The position numbers were made by a program, and so were the translations under genes. Under the pieces are notes generated by a model that ran no database searches, was not told the DNA's origin, and saw only the letters and a list, made by a program, of their open reading frames with translations. DNA of 64,000 nucleotides from Corticium candelabrum (Eukaryota; Porifera; Homoscleromorpha; Homosclerophorida; Plakinidae): contig NC_085089.1 in the NCBI RefSeq assembly GCF_963422355.1, forward strand, positions 2,238,956-2,302,955, in the 5' to 3' direction. The number at the start of each line of letters is the position of its first letter. The stretch's first letter is position 1. Positions 22,083-34,298 of this stretch are shown here, one piece after another.

Positions 22083-25000
22083 ATGACGGTGGTTTTGCTT
22101 CTGGTTGCTCTTACGCTAGTGGCAGCGAGCGCTCGGTTGCCCAACTTCGTTGTTTTGTTTGCGGACGACATGGGTTTCGGTTAGACAAACGTTTATCGTC
22201 GCATTCGCCTTACCTACTCACTGCGGGCATAATTGTCTCTCTGTCTACTATCTTGCAGGCGACCCTTCAGTCTACGGACATCCTACAATAAGGACACCGA
22301 ATATAGACCAGCTGGCCATGGAGGGAATCCGCTTTACTCAATGGTGAGATGACCTGTTCAATCTCAATTATTTAACTAAGACTTTGTCTTCGTTAATTTT
22401 CACTACAATTGCATTAGAAATTCAGCGGAGGTCTGTGGCATACACAACTGCAAATGCTGTAGAGAAAGTCACACGTACAGTAATTAATTCGCGTGTAATT
22501 CGAGCAGTCTAGTGAGTCTAGAGGCCCAGGTAGCTGCATGTAGCCAAGTCTGCAGCCACGGCAGCCGTATCTATTTGCATATCAACGAAGACATCTGAAC
22601 TACTCTTCCGTTCACTCATGGATTAATTTTTAAAGTTGAAATAGCCGCCAATTTACTAGTAATACAGTATAGTTTAACCCAAGCTGCGCATGCGCTAGGG
22701 TCACAGTAGTGACTCTAGACCACGGAACGGATAGGCTTGAGTGTCCAGCCGGTCATCTTCCTGGGGATGATGACCGGCTAGACACCTGAGCCTGCGAAAT
22801 GGACACCGGACAATTGGAATGCAACGCATGCACTCATTATTGCTGGTGTTAGCGTGCCAGTGGATGCGTCCTTGCTAGTACCTATGTTGGCAATCCCGCT
22901 TTGATCATTGGAGAACGTCAGAGGAATGTGAAGCTAACCAAACGCATTGCAAGACGGATTTAGGATTCAGCCCTTGTTGTCTGATCATGATATAGTATAG
23001 CAGACCTGCCAACCTAGCAGTTTCAAAATGCGTGAGTTTGCAAGAAAAAATGCGGGAGTTTAATTTTTTAGACACGCCTACAATAGCATTTAATATCAAT
23101 AATATATATCGTAATAAGTATTAAATAATATATCTAAATAATATCTAATCATCAAAATTTAAGTATTTGCATGCCCTGTTGGAGTAGAAGCCATTAATTA
23201 ATTTAATTATAGTACAACAAATGTATAACCGATTGATTAATGTGCCTTATTAGCGACACACAGTATCAACACCAATTACTAAACATAATAGTTAATTAAT
23301 CAAACACAGAACTTGTACTGTACGTACTACTGCCTGATATAAAAATCTAAGAACGAAGTACATGCACATTCTCGTGGCTAGTTGGGATGTTCTGGATTCT
23401 ATTTTCTTGTGGCCTTTTTTGATCACTTTTCCAGCAATACATATGGTAATCAGGTAGCCAGCCCCTCCCCCTTTTCCACTTCTGACCGACTCCTCCTTCT
23501 ATGTCGGTATTTTGACCAAAGTATGTTATGAAAGAGCTGGATGAAGAGAAGGGATGGCACATAGAAATTGATATTGGGATATCAAGTATGTGCGTACGCA
23601 TGCATGTACTAAAACTGTAAGGTACAGTACAGTTACACTGACCAGGCACGCCCATCATTCTGGTCACACCCACCAGCGGTCAGTATGCGGGAGATTTGAT
23701 GCCAAATGCGGGTAGGCGGGAGAAGGGTCTCAGTCTCCCGCTCAATGCGGGAGAGTTGGCAGCTCTGGTATAGTGGCACCCCGAGACGAGTTACTGTTGC
23801 CCCCATTCGTCTACAGTTGTAGGTTTCATCGAGTAACACTACAAATATTTGCAATAATGCTACATGTTTGTCTAGGTACTCTGCTTTCCATGTTTGTTCT
23901 CCTTCTCGGGCAGCCATGTTGACTGGTCGTTTACCTATTCGATCTGGATGCGCCGGCAGTGGTCCGGACGGGGGCGTCTTTCCAAATAATGCCGTTGGCG
24001 GTTTACCAACGAATGAAACAACAATTCCTGAACTTCTTAAATCAAAAGAATACAAATCAGCAGCAGTAGGAAAGGTTAGTTGAAAGTGCTAATAGACATA
24101 GCAATATCAATCTAAGAAATGTTGCATGTTTGTGTTGTTTGCAGTGGCATCTTGGTCAAAGAAAGGAGCATCTGCCAACAAACAATGTAAGTAGCTATTA
24201 TCATCGTTTGTGTGAATTAGTATACTACAATGTATGACGGTACTTTGTATTAATCAAATGAATATATATATAAATTAAATGATTAATATTAATGAATATG
24301 TTGGTTACAGTGCTTGAGTTTTTGTGTATATCATCATATACTAGGAGAGTTTTATTAATTTTTGTGTAGTCAACGACTGCTAAATGATGATCTCATTGAC
24401 AATGATTATATTTTCAACACAAACAGCCGTTTCTTGATTACATTCCAGTTAGCTGCATATTTATGTTTCTCAATGACAAAATGGGTTTGTAACTGCTAAT
24501 TAAATCATTGATTCAGTGTTTTAGTTTCCAAATTAAAGGCAAATTGTCCGTCTGTACGTACTCAATGATCAAGCCCAACTAAACCAAATTGTGTGAATAT
24601 TTTACAAAGCCACTAATTAGCAAGGGCACATTTCAGTACAAATTTTTCTAAATTTGATGAATCAGAAAGGTTTAGGAAACTAGTTATTTTTGCCAGTCAT
24701 TCGGCAATTTTTAGAAAGCAAATAAGTCATCGTTCAAACAAAAACATTAATTAATAAGTGATAGCAACTATACGGCTCTGAATGTGACATTAGCCTCGGT
24801 ATTCCAGACTTCTTTCTGCACGTGGTGGAGGGAGAGTAGCAGCAGGTGTACATGGACACATGATACCCTTTAGAATTAGACAGCGTTGCTGTCAGTGTCT
24901 TCGTCTCCTTACACTTTCAATAGCTAGTCTTTTATATATACCAATGCAACTTAATTAATAGTTAATTAATTAATTTTAGCAAAAGCTCTAATGATGCAAT

Positions 25001-26132
25001 ACTCCACATAACTACCGCATTTCTTCAAATAGAACGCCGTCCTTGAATAAATACCGTCCTCGTTTAATGTAACTTTCGTAGTTCTTCTATTGCTCGAAGT
25101 TTGAAGGAAAATTGTGTGATTCCTGAGGCATACGTGAGGCAAACGTTTCTCTAGACTGTGTGAATGCGCACCAGCATTGGTTTAGGTGTTGTTCACAACT
25201 TCTTATGAAAGATGTCAAATATAAAGCGTGCACACGTACATCACCCCCCAAGCACAGACAGAGAGCCTATAAGTAATTAACAAATATTAATTAAAACACC
25301 GCAGTTGTAACTCTATAGTTATAATAAACTTCGTGGCATTTAATCAAAGAAACGGTGTACGCATTAATTAACTAAGAAATCTGCTAGCGTGGCCCAAAGC
25401 CTGAAAACACACAATTGTTTATTTTGGATTTATTGAATTTCGGAAAATACCTTAAGTCGCTAATGTTGTACATGCACACATACGTACATACATACGTACA
25501 TACATACATACATACATACATATATAAATGCGTATACGTACCGTATTTCTTCGAATAGTGGCCGCAGCCTCTATTATTGAGTCTCTACTTCACACCGTGA
25601 CACATTGGTACTTGGACGTCACATTTCTTCTTTTAGCGTAAGTAGACACTTTCAAAGGTGCCAACCGGGGCAGTTGTAGATGTAATTGCCACAACTATCA
25701 TATTATCTACGATAAATACTTTGATAAACGAGTGCTCTAGGATTAGATCGACGTGGAAGCATCAAAAGCATGTGATATGACCGTGGTCAACTTCGCTGTT
25801 ATTGCAGCCTTAATTCGAGGGCGGCCTGTATTTCTAATATTTCTGTTCAGTTGCGGCCTATATTTGAGGGCGGCCTCTATTCGAAGAAATACGGTACATA
25901 CATACATACATACATACATACATACGTACATGCATACATTTTTTGTTTGTTTGTACATACGTACATACAAGAGCCCTTAAGGCCCAGGTTCGATACTGCA
26001 AGTACAATCTAAACTCAGTTACTATATGTCATCATATTCTTCATCTTTGCTGCCTGGGAGTGCTGGTGCTGCTGCTGCCGCCGCTTCTGCCGCCGCCACC
26101 GCTGCTGCTGCTGCCGCCGCTTCTGCCGCCGC

Positions 26133-26177
<45 letters not shown>

Positions 26178-28341
26178 AGTCACTCCATCATGTCACCAGG
26201 TACGTCCCACTCGCTGCACTTCACACTTGCTGGACAGGACTCACACTCCGGAGAGTGAGGCAATTGTATGTTAGTTCCTTACCAAGGGAATTTATGTATG
26301 TGGCCCTCCCGCACTCAAACTCTGACCCAAAGGTCCCAGATGTTGCCAATCTCCAACTGCACACTCTAACCAATTGAGCCACATACATACATACATACAT
26401 ACATACAAATATAGTGTACACTTCTGCGTCCAATGTGCGTGTCATACAGATACAGTACCCTATTCATTTACAGTTTAATATAACCTTATCTAGTATCATA
26501 ATCACGTAACTTTACGGTGACGTCAGAAGTCCACTTTTATGGCATTTTAACCCTCCCCCCGCTGGTAAAGCAACCTACAGTCCTGATATGCGCAGTTGGC
26601 GTGGCAAGCCGCGGAGTCGCTGTACCCTAGCGCCTCCCCTCCTTTTGTAGTACTAGGCGTTAGCAATGTATGCTATGAACTAGTGTAAGAAGACAGATAT
26701 ATGAACACTAACAACTATAGAGTGCGTACACAAAACATTTACTTATGTAATTTTTAGGGATTTGACGAGTACTTTGGAGTTCCCTACTCAGACGGTATTA
26801 GCTTCTATATTTCTAACTCTATCGCTGATATTGCTTGCATAGCAACGTTTGATATCGATATTCTAGACATGGGAGCTTCAGCTTGGACGAGCGAAAAAGG
26901 CATTCCTCTCCCACTCGTTAAAGACGAAACGGTCATGGAGCAACCGGCAAACTTGGGCACACTGACTCAACGCTACGCCGACTATTGTCGCGACTTCATC
27001 GAACGCAACAAGAACAACAATTTTTTTCTGTACATGGCTTTCAATCACGTTCACACGCCCAACTTCGTGTCGAAGGAGTTCTGCAACACGAGCATTCGAG
27101 GACGATACGGCGACGCCGCCGCAGAAATGGACGACGCGATAGGACAAATAATGAAGTCGTTGAAAGACAACGAAGTAGACAACAATACAATTGTCTTCTT
27201 TACAAGGTATATATACACTCAGTCATATCTCTAGACCTCTTTGAAATACCGTGTGTTGATGGTCACGTGACAGCGACAATGGACCGTGGCTTATTCGAGA
27301 GTTGGAGGGGGGCAGTGCTGGCTTGCTTTACGAAGGCAAGACGACGACTTGGGAAGGTGGCGTTCGAGAGCCTGGCATTGTCAGATTTCCCCCACTCATC
27401 AAAGCCGGTCGAATCAGTCACGAAGTAGTCACCACCTACGACATCTTTTCCACTGTCCTTACGGTATCGACTAGACAAAATGATTTATGTTTTTACGTAT
27501 GCTAAATGATTTATTTAGTTGGCAGATGTGAGAGAACCGACGGACAGAATAATTGACGGTCGTGATATGTCACCCATATTATTTGATGTCACCGGGAAAA
27601 CAAGTCACAAGTGTCTCTTTATCTACAAGGGAACTCCAAACGAAAGTATTTGTACTACAGTACTACCACAGATAGTTGATTTTAATTATACTTGTTTATT
27701 AATTGTATATAAATTAGTAATTAATTTTAATTTAATTATTTGTTTATTAATTGTATATTAACTATTAATTAATTTAATTTAATTATTTGTTTATTATATA
27801 TTAATTATTAATTTAATTTAATTATGTTTGTTTATTAATTGTATATAAATTAGTAATTAATTTTAATTTAATTATTTTGTTTATTAATTGTATATTAATT
27901 ATTAATTAATTTAATTTAATTATTTGTTTATTAATTATATGTTAATTGTTAATTAATTTATTTTAATTATTTTAATTATTAATTAGTCAAATTACATTAA
28001 TAGTATTAATTATTTTATTATTAGTATACTATTTGTGTTTGGTATAGAATTGACTGGTTTATGGGCTATACGTTGTGGACCATACAAAGCTCACTACGTC
28101 ACTAACACTCATCTTAACCACACAGCAGTCATACACAATCCAGCACTGTTGTACCATCTCGAGTACGATCCGGGAGAGAATTTTCCAATCGATTCGAAAT
28201 CGTCAGAATATGAAGAGGCCATGTTAGTCATCGAAGCGGCAAAGAAGGAGCATGAGGCGACGTTGAAGCCCGTACCGAATCAGATGGCAATGGGAGGAAA
28301 CGATGAATACAAGTGAGGAGATGACTATTTGTATTGTAGTT

Positions 28342-28412
<71 letters not shown>

Positions 28413-28548
28413 ACATATGTGTGTTCATGTGTTGTGAATTAACAGGTTATGTTGCGACAAAGACAGTCAGAAGAAGTATTCTCAGTATCCTCCTTGCACT
28501 TGCAATCCAGAAAACTTTCATGCCTGGAAGTGTGGCAACCCTGTCTAG
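22083..28548 (+). CDS. Arylsulfatase A-like lysosomal sulfatase, 10 exons
   Basis: Hydrolyses sulfate esters, in the ARSA group typically of sulfated glycolipids in the lysosome. Exons: 22083-22179, 22259-22343, 23876-24074, 24145-24186, 26758-26794, 26867-27206, 27274-27463, 27519-27645, 28048-28312, 28446-28548. Phases join to 494 aa (human ARSA 507-509). A signal peptide is seen at residues 1-17 (VVLLLVALTLVAASA). Metal ligands Asp28-Asp29 (FADDMGFG), the formylglycine signature Cys68-Ser-Pro-Ser-Arg (HVCSPSRAAMLTGRLP), Lys127 and His129 (GKWHLG), His214 region (FNHVHTP), Asp268-Asn269 (FTSDNGP) and Lys289 (EGKTTTWEGGVREP) are all present. The C-terminal domain contains PYKAHYV, LYHLEYDPGENFPI and a Cys-rich end (LCCDKD, CTCNPENFHAWKCG) as in ARSA. 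It could equally be an ARSA co-orthologue with another substrate, so no symbol is given. Confidence 0.95.
22344..23875. other. Sulfatase intron 2
   Basis: 1.5 kb carrying the transposon at 23001-23767. A short palindrome lies near 22740-22790 (GTCCAGCCGGTCATC facing GATGACCGGCTAGAC). Confidence 0.7.
23001..23767. mobile_element. Nonautonomous DNA transposon with 6-bp target duplication
   Basis: Ends CAGACCTGCCAACCTAGCAG and (reverse complement of the right end) CAGAGCTGCCAACTCTCCCG are inverted over the first 15 bp. GTATAG flanks both sides (22995-23000 and 23768-23773). The interior repeats ATGCGGGAG motifs near both ends. 767 bp, no convincing transposase. Confidence 0.75.
25541..25894. 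mobile_element. MITE, CCGTATTTCTTCGAATAG ends
   Basis: The left end CCGTATTTCTTCGAATAGTG and the right end (reverse complement CCGTATTTCTTCGAATAGAG) are inverted; both continue GCCGC. TA flanks both sides. 354 bp, noncoding. Diverged relatives appear at about 25018-25065 and 48511-48590. Confidence 0.85.
26063..26177 (+). repeat. CTG/CCG trinucleotide tract
   Basis: About 38 triplets of GCT, GCC, TCT and ACC; the last part is pure (GCT)n. It lies in an intron, and its poly-Ala, poly-Leu or poly-Ser translations have no support as coding. Confidence 0.9.
26180..26383 (-). mobile_element. tRNA-derived SINE, second subfamily
   Basis: On the minus strand the head reads TGTGGCTCAATTGGTTAGAG (box A), followed by a degenerate box B-like GAGTTTGAGTGC, then AATTCCCTTGGTAAGGAACTA and CATACAATTGCCTC, parallel to CACACAATTGCTTC in the SINE at 60238. 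A CATA repeat adjoins the head and the CTG tract adjoins the tail. Confidence 0.7.
27660..28020 (+). repeat. AT-rich tandem array in sulfatase intron 8
   Basis: Units built from TTTGTTTATTAATTGTATAT and TTAATTTAATTTAATTATTT recur about four times with slightly different spacing. Confidence 0.85.
28342..28412 (+). repeat. (TG)n microsatellite
   Basis: About 35 TG units with one GCG interruption in the last intron of the sulfatase gene. Confidence 0.95.
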
Positions 28549-28991
28549 TTAGTAAAGTTTTTATCACGTGACTACTGTGTGTGCACATGTGTTTGTTTGT
28601 GAGATTTTGGTGTGTGCATGGTTCTACAGGTTGTCTATGCATGTTTAGTTTTGAGTTGATGTGTTGCAAGATTTGTGGAAATATACTCAGCATTTTGTTG
28701 GATGCTATTGCAAGTATTGGCACTTAGGTACGTGAGCAGAACCTTTCCAAGGTCTATGGCGTCTAGCACGTGATCAAGCACGTGAGTATACGGGCGTGCG
28801 AAGAGTATGGTGGCCGAGAAGTACGCACTGATATCAACGATTGGGCGAACACGCTGAGTCACATGATCACTCACATGATCTGAGTGTAAAAAAAAGATTG
28901 ACATGAACGAACAGTCAACATCTAAAGCGCGTATAATTGTAACTAAACACACACTTCTCGAAGATTTTACCAAGCATTCTCTTCTTCTTGG
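28549..28991. other. Downstream of sulfatase; partial copy of a dispersed repeat
   Basis: The stretch at 28840-28985 (TCACATGATCACTCACATGA, then AAAAGATTGACATGAACGAA, then GAAGATTTTACCAAGC) recurs inverted at 34447-34590. This copy ends abruptly at the gypsy boundary. Confidence 0.6.
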
Positions 28992-29275
28992 TGTAACATC
29001 CGTTCCAAGCTACGGGTTACATTGTAAAGTAAATCACTACAGACTAGGTACAGACCGCGGTATTACTTGACACCCTTTACTAACGTACGCTACCCTTTCC
29101 CAAGCGTTGCATCTCCCCTTTCTCAAAGCACCAACACAACACAACAGTTCAAAACACCGTTACGAAACATGGTCTTTTCGCCAGGCCGGAGGGCGTACTT
29201 CTCGTCCACATCTCGTAGTCGTCAGGAGCACTTGAACCTGGTGTTGTCTCGCTCTAACCCAGGGGTTGGCTAAAC

Positions 29276-30419
29276 CTTCACTTCCGGCAACGGCATTTTC
29301 TGGCAATCCTTCTTTATCTTGAAACGTGGTATCGGCATCCTCTGGCCAACTGTCCCATTGACGTTTATTAGCAGAATGACGACGGAATTTCAACTGATGA
29401 CGATACCTTCTGATTACCAATCCGGGATCCTCCTTGTAGAAACACCTGGTATGACCTTCCATTCATTTGCCTCTTGACCTGTCCTGGAGTTCGCCATTGT
29501 TTCTGGTCTGCATTCCATACAAGAACATAATCTCCTGGAAGTAGCTGTGGGAGTGTACGAACGCCTCGATGTCGGTTGTAAGTTGATGTTTGATCTATTT
29601 TGCTTTGAATGTCTCGAGACACGACACCATCTCTGGATAGAGTCTCAAGCTGAAGATGGCCTGGAGCAGACGGTAGCGTGTTGCGCAATCGGCACAGCAA
29701 TCGAGGTGGCGAGATCCCTGTGCTGCTATGAGGTGTCGTTTGATACGCCAGTAAGGCCAGGTGTGGATCGTCCCGAGTTACCGCAGTTTTCTTCAGAATG
29801 TCTTTAACCGTTTGTACCGTGCGTTCCGCTGGCCCATTCCCTTGGGGGTACCGTGGAGACGATGTAGTGTGCTTAGATCCGTAACGACGTGAGAACTGGC
29901 GGAATTGTTCATTGGCAAACTGCGGTCCGTTATCGATGACAACTTTCCGCGATATTCCATTTCTGGAGAATATCCCTTTTAGACTTTCAATAACGGTTGC
30001 AACTATTAAACTGAATAAATGTTGCAGTTCCGGAAATCGCGAGTAGTAGTCGACCACGATCAAGTAATTGCAATAATTATTCTGAATTGAAAACAAGTCT
30101 ATTGCGATTCGCTCCCATGGGTGACCGGGTAATGTTGACGATTGGAGAGGTTCCTTGCGCTGCTGGTTTTGGTACTGGGCGCATGAAACTGCTTGTTCTA
30201 GTTGATCCCCGGCCACCAGACAACTTCACGAGCTCGCGTTTCAGTTTTGACGATGCCCAAGTGACCTTCATGCGCGAGGTTGATAACGTGGCGGTGCAAG
30301 GATTTTGGAATCACTATTTGAGAACCTCGTAAGATTAAATCATTCACCTGAGATAGGAGGTGTCGACTGTCCCAAATGGTGTTATAAGCTCTGGTAGCTG
30401 TCCTTTGTACGAAGACCAT
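29276..30419 (-). pseudogene. Gypsy integrase region
   Basis: A zinc-binding motif with HEGHLGIVKT followed by WWPGI lies in the frame 30419-30198. The core domain at 30216-29368 shows AIDLF, IDNGPQF and PQGNGPAERTVQTVK, which carry the catalytic Asp, Asp and Glu positions. The zinc finger and core are in different frames, and the C-terminal part continues in another frame to about 29276. Broken by frameshifts. Confidence 0.85.
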
Positions 30420-30995
30420 TCCGATTGCACAATGAGCAAAAGAGCTGAGAGCTGAGGATCGTGCCTTGTCTCTTCCTTAATACGCTGCATCATTTCGTCT
30501 GAAACAGGCCATGATATTTTGACTCCAAACTCGTACTCCTCAACAGTATCGTTTGGAACCTCGACTTCCACTGGGCTACGGGATAAGGTAACTACGACGA
30601 CATGTTGTTTCCCCGGCACATATACTACATTGTAGTAATACTGCATCATTCGAAGGCGCAGACGTTGCAAACGGGGCGAGCACTGATCCAAGCTCTGACT
30701 ATTGATAATTGACAACAAAGGTTTATGATCAGTTTCTACCTGAAAAGGTGTGTCACAACCAAAGGTAACATCGAAATCTCTCACGAGACCATGCCATAGT
30801 AAGCGCTTCCTCGATTTGTGAGTACCGTTGTTCGGTGGTGGTTAGCAATTGAGAAACGTAGTAAATGGGCGCTCTACGGCCATCTTCCTGAACTTGGAGA
30901 AGTACCCCTCCAATAACCCTCGACGATGCGTCTGCTAATACAATTGTAGGAGTCTCTTGAGAATAAAACGATAAAACTGGAGTATATGTGGCCAT
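30344..30995 (-). pseudogene. Gypsy RNase H region
   Basis: Two overlapping frames: 30995-30753 with VLADASSRVIGGVLLQ and YVSQLLTTTEQRYSQIE, then 30784-30344 with FQVETDHKPLLSI and RLRLRMMQYYYNVVYVPGKQ. This is the gypsy RNase H and connection pattern, split by a frameshift near 30770. Confidence 0.85.
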
Positions 30996-31080
30996 CTTCT
31001 GAAGTCGCTGGAAAGACTCCTCTTCGACAGATGTCCAACACCAAGCGACGTCCTGTTTCAGTAGGTTCCTCAGAGGCTAC

Positions 31081-32011
31081 CTATGAGTACCCCAGTAAAA
31101 ACTTGGTCAAGTACGTCACCATCCCCAGGAATCTACGGAGTTCTTTCTTGTCGCATGGAGGCGTCATGTCTGTGACGGCACAAAGTTTGTTGTCATCCTC
31201 CTTAACCCGTCTGCTGTCATTACATGACCACAGAACTTGACTTGCTGTTTGAGAAAAACGCATTTCGAGAGATTAAACGTGACTCCTTGATCTTTACATC
31301 GATTCAATACTTTCTTCAGTCGAGTATCGTGTTCTTCTTTCGTCGAACCCCAGACGAGGATGTCATCCATATAACACTCTGCACCGCTTGCCCAGCCAAA
31401 ATGTGCTGCATAGCACGGTGGAATACCTCAGGGCCTGAAGTGATGCCGAATGGCAAACGTTTAAAGCAGTAACGACCGAAGGGAGAAATAGAGGTGGTCA
31501 ATGACGAGCAGTCCTTGGACAAAGGGATTTGGTAAAATTCGGATGCCGCATCTAATGTAGTGAAATACTTAGCGCCGTGAAGAGACGCAAACAGCTGGTC
31601 TGCTGTAGGCAGCTGAAATTGCTCTCTTTGAACTGATTGGTTCCGTCGTGTCAAATCCACACAGATTCTGAAGCTGCCATTCTTCTTGGGCACAGGTACC
31701 ATGGGACTCATCCATGCTGTGGGTTCTGTAACTTCTTCAATAACTCCATACTCGACCATCCACTGCAGCTCTGCTTTAACTTTGTCAAGAAGAGGATACG
31801 ATATCCCACGAGGAGCAGTCGCTGCATATGGTGTAGAGTCTTTCTTCACCTGAATAGTGTAAGGATAGCCCTCCATATGACCAATGCCTGTAAAGATATC
31901 AATGTAATCTAGTGTCACTGAGTTTTCGGCTGCTTTGGAAACATCACAATTTTCGGGCGCTTCAGTTGTGCATAGGCGCTTAATCAGACCTACATCCTGA
32001 CACGATTTCAA
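31081..32011 (-). pseudogene. Gypsy reverse transcriptase region
   Basis: The first frame (32011-31316) holds the fingers and palm motifs TAWMSPMVPVPKKNGSFRIC and FGRYCFKRLPFGI. The YMDD-type catalytic motif (MDDILVWG) is in a second frame (31370-31164), followed by a third (31263-31081) with ELRRFLGMVTYLTKF. At least two frameshifts break the domain. Confidence 0.85.
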
Positions 32012-32039
32012 TCCCAGTAGTGGCTAAGCCGCCAACGGT

Positions 32040-32262
32040 AATACAAAAAATCGAAGGTACTGTACCTGGCACCACCTTTCTCAGGAGCCACCTGACAAAT
32101 GCATTGTCCATCAACTGGTAGGGTGCTTGACGATCCGTAAGTTAACAATTTAGTTTGTGTCTTTTCCAGTGCTGGCCATTGACTGAGTCTTCTGTATGTC
32201 TCTCTTGGTAAGATGTTTGCCTGTGCTCCAGTATCTAGTCTATACTGAACTGATGTTCATGA
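32040..32262 (-). pseudogene. Gypsy aspartic protease remnant
   Basis: The minus strand encodes YRLDTGAQANILP, with the DTG active-site triad of retroelement proteases. It is out of frame with the sequence before and after it. Confidence 0.75.
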
Positions 32263-32406
32263 GACGGTGTCCAACCCGCATCATTGTCCACAGCACACAG
32301 AAAGAAAGTGGAAGATTTTATGGAATCATGGCTGCTAGTGACATTCTTGATTTCTAAATTTGGTTGTTGTAACATCTCAGTTGGAGTATTTGCGAAGGTG
32401 TCTACA

Positions 32407-32407
<1 letters not shown>

Positions 32408-32485
<78 letters not shown>
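32408..32485 (+). repeat. (CA)n microsatellite
   Basis: About 37 CA units at the ragged 5' limit of the gypsy copy. Confidence 0.95.
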
Positions 32486-32488
<3 letters not shown>

Positions 32489-33207
32489 CTGGTTAACTCA
32501 ACTCAATCCATCCTCACACATTTCCTTCTGTTACATCAGTCATTCCTTTCCAAACCAAAGGTAGTTCTAGATCAAATAAAAAATGCCAACATTTGATCAA
32601 CCAGTTGTCTTTGACATTTTTACTAACAAGAATAAATTTTAAGTTTGCCGTAAATCATGTAGACAGACAAAAACAAAGAACCTTACTGATACGCCTTCAT
32701 TTTACGTTACTGTGCAAGTATATCAGTCAGACGCACGCTACCATTATACGGGAGAATGGATCCAAACTGTGTCACTGTAGCCAAAAGAAAATCTGAAGGT
32801 GAATAATATCATTCCTGCTATAAACTGTGCAAACACCTTAGACCTATGAAAACTATTATATTTTTACTATCTATCCAGACTGTACTTACATTAATTAGTT
32901 AGTTAATTAAAAATAATTCTATCAGCCATTCGGTTCTAGTACCCGGTCGGGTCACATTGACTCTTCCATTCATTCTTGCCTGCAAACACAACTTTTCCTT
33001 TGAGAAGAACCAGCATATGTACATGTAGTTCATGTGCAATCTCCTGTTGCATCGGCTGCACATCATACTTCTGCTACTGTAAGGCTCCTATTTGTTGCAC
33101 ATCTGTTTCTCATTATCCACCCACTTCCGCGAATGACAGGCCGCACTGATTTCACCATTACCTCCATTCTTCATGTAATGAGCAAGTGCAATACAACCAG
33201 AGCAAAA
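32486..33207. other. Nothing recognised
   Basis: AT-rich intergenic DNA with no gene-like frame or repeat end that I can support. Confidence 0.5.
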
Positions 33208-33645
33208 TGGTGCTAACATAAGCATGCAGATGCTTTGTATAGACATGGACAATTCGTGCAGTTGCATTTTTAGATATGACATGAAATCTTTGCCCAATCG
33301 TCTGATCAATTTGACTACTTTATAACTCACGATATCGGTCGATATATAAAGAAATATTCTGCATTCAATTGCTAGTTTATAGATCTACCATACGCATGCA
33401 GACACTTTGTATAAACATGGGTAATTCATGCAGAAAATGATAGTCAAATGTAGTTTACATGTTAGTTGAATATCTTGCCCGATATAGTGCGTTATAAAGT
33501 GGTCAAATTAATCAGACGATTGGGCAAACGTTTCATGTTATATATAAAGAAAATATTCTGCATTCAATTGCTAGTTTAGGGAACTACCCGATGCGTGCTG
33601 ATGCTTTGTATAGACATGGGCAATTTGTGCAGAAAAAATGAAATC
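33208..33645. repeat. Tandem repeat of about 195 bp with an inverted internal segment
   Basis: Successive units share GCATGCAGA(T/C)GCTTTGTAT, CATGG(A/G)(C/T)AATTC.TGCAG and ATTCTGCATTCAATTGCTAG. The middle block (CCCAATCGTCTGATCAATTT in the first unit) appears reverse-complemented in the second (AAATTAATCAGACGATTGGG). About 2.3 units are present. Confidence 0.8.
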
Positions 33646-34023
33646 AATTACTACATTTTAGATGTGTATGCAAACAAGGTGACGCAAGACTCACATGCAT
33701 GCAATTGTCCAACACACCGTTGCCAGAAGCCGTGCAAGTCATTACAGAACTCTCGACGTTCATTGGCCGCCATTTGAGTGGCAGCAGCTTGCTGATTGGC
33801 TGACATGGATCACTTCTGAACTCGGTTCGATCAGAAGTTGATCCAGACCGTCTCATTTCTTTGGGACACGGTCTGGAACTTCGAGGCTAGGTATGTATAC
33901 ATTAAAAAATTAAAAATCAGGTAATGGGTTTGTGATTACTACTATGTTTACTACTACACTACTACTACACTCACATGTAAATCACTACTACAGTACACTC
34001 GCGTAAAATTCAGACTGCTCTCA

Positions 34024-34070
34024 CGTGTACATCCGGGACAATGGACACGTAATTATCCCGGATGTACACG
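34024..34070. repeat. Short perfect hairpin
   Basis: CGTGTACATCCGGGA at 34024-34038 is matched by TCCCGGATGTACACG at 34056-34070, 15-bp arms and a 17-bp loop. It is probably a MITE end or remnant. Confidence 0.7.
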
Positions 34071-34117
34071 CGACACCATCCTGTTTGTAAATTGTTTGTG
34101 ATCGGTGTTCATCCGGA

Positions 34118-34298
34118 CAGAGGCGTCGCTCAATAGGGGCCTGGGTGGGCCATGGCCCCCCCAATATTAGTAGGCCAGTTTAGTTGAATGACTAGCACTC
34201 TCGAACGCGGGGCACGATAAGAAGCCTTGCTCTTCCAGCGTGGCGATAATCCTAGCGCTGGCCCCCCCCCCAATTTTGGACGTCCAGCGACGCCTCTG
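34118..34298. mobile_element. MITE with 7-bp target duplication, CAGAGGCGTCGC ends
   Basis: Left CAGAGGCGTCGC and right GCGACGCCTCTG are perfect 12-bp inverted ends. ATCCGGA flanks both sides (34111-34117 and 34299-34305). 181 bp with C- and G-runs inside. The ends resemble hAT termini, although hAT duplications are usually 8 bp. Confidence 0.8.

Larger units (their letters stand above)
24187..26757. other. Sulfatase intron 4 (2.6 kb)
   Basis: Contains a MITE at 25541-25894, CATA repeats, a CTG/CCG trinucleotide tract and a SINE. The sulfatase exons on either side (LGQRKEHLPTNN and GFDEYFGVPYSD) join in phase 0, so no exon is missing. Confidence 0.8.
28992..32400 (-). mobile_element. Ty3/gypsy LTR retroelement, degraded
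   Basis: Minus-strand order is protease (about 32262-32040), reverse transcriptase (32011-31164), RNase H (30995-30344) and integrase (30419-29276), the gypsy order. The left boundary is placed where TGTAACATCC begins, a plausible LTR end; the LTR span and the right end are not established, and gag is not seen beyond about 32400, where a (CA)n tract starts. Several frameshifts separate the domains. Confidence 0.85.

Noticed and set aside
26026-26274. Poly-Ala/poly-Leu frame over the CTG tract
   Set aside because: It lies in intron 4 of the sulfatase gene with no splice support and no conserved flanks.
33208-33645. CRISPR array
   Set aside because: Units are about 195 bp with no short conserved repeat and regular spacer pattern, and the genome is eukaryotic.
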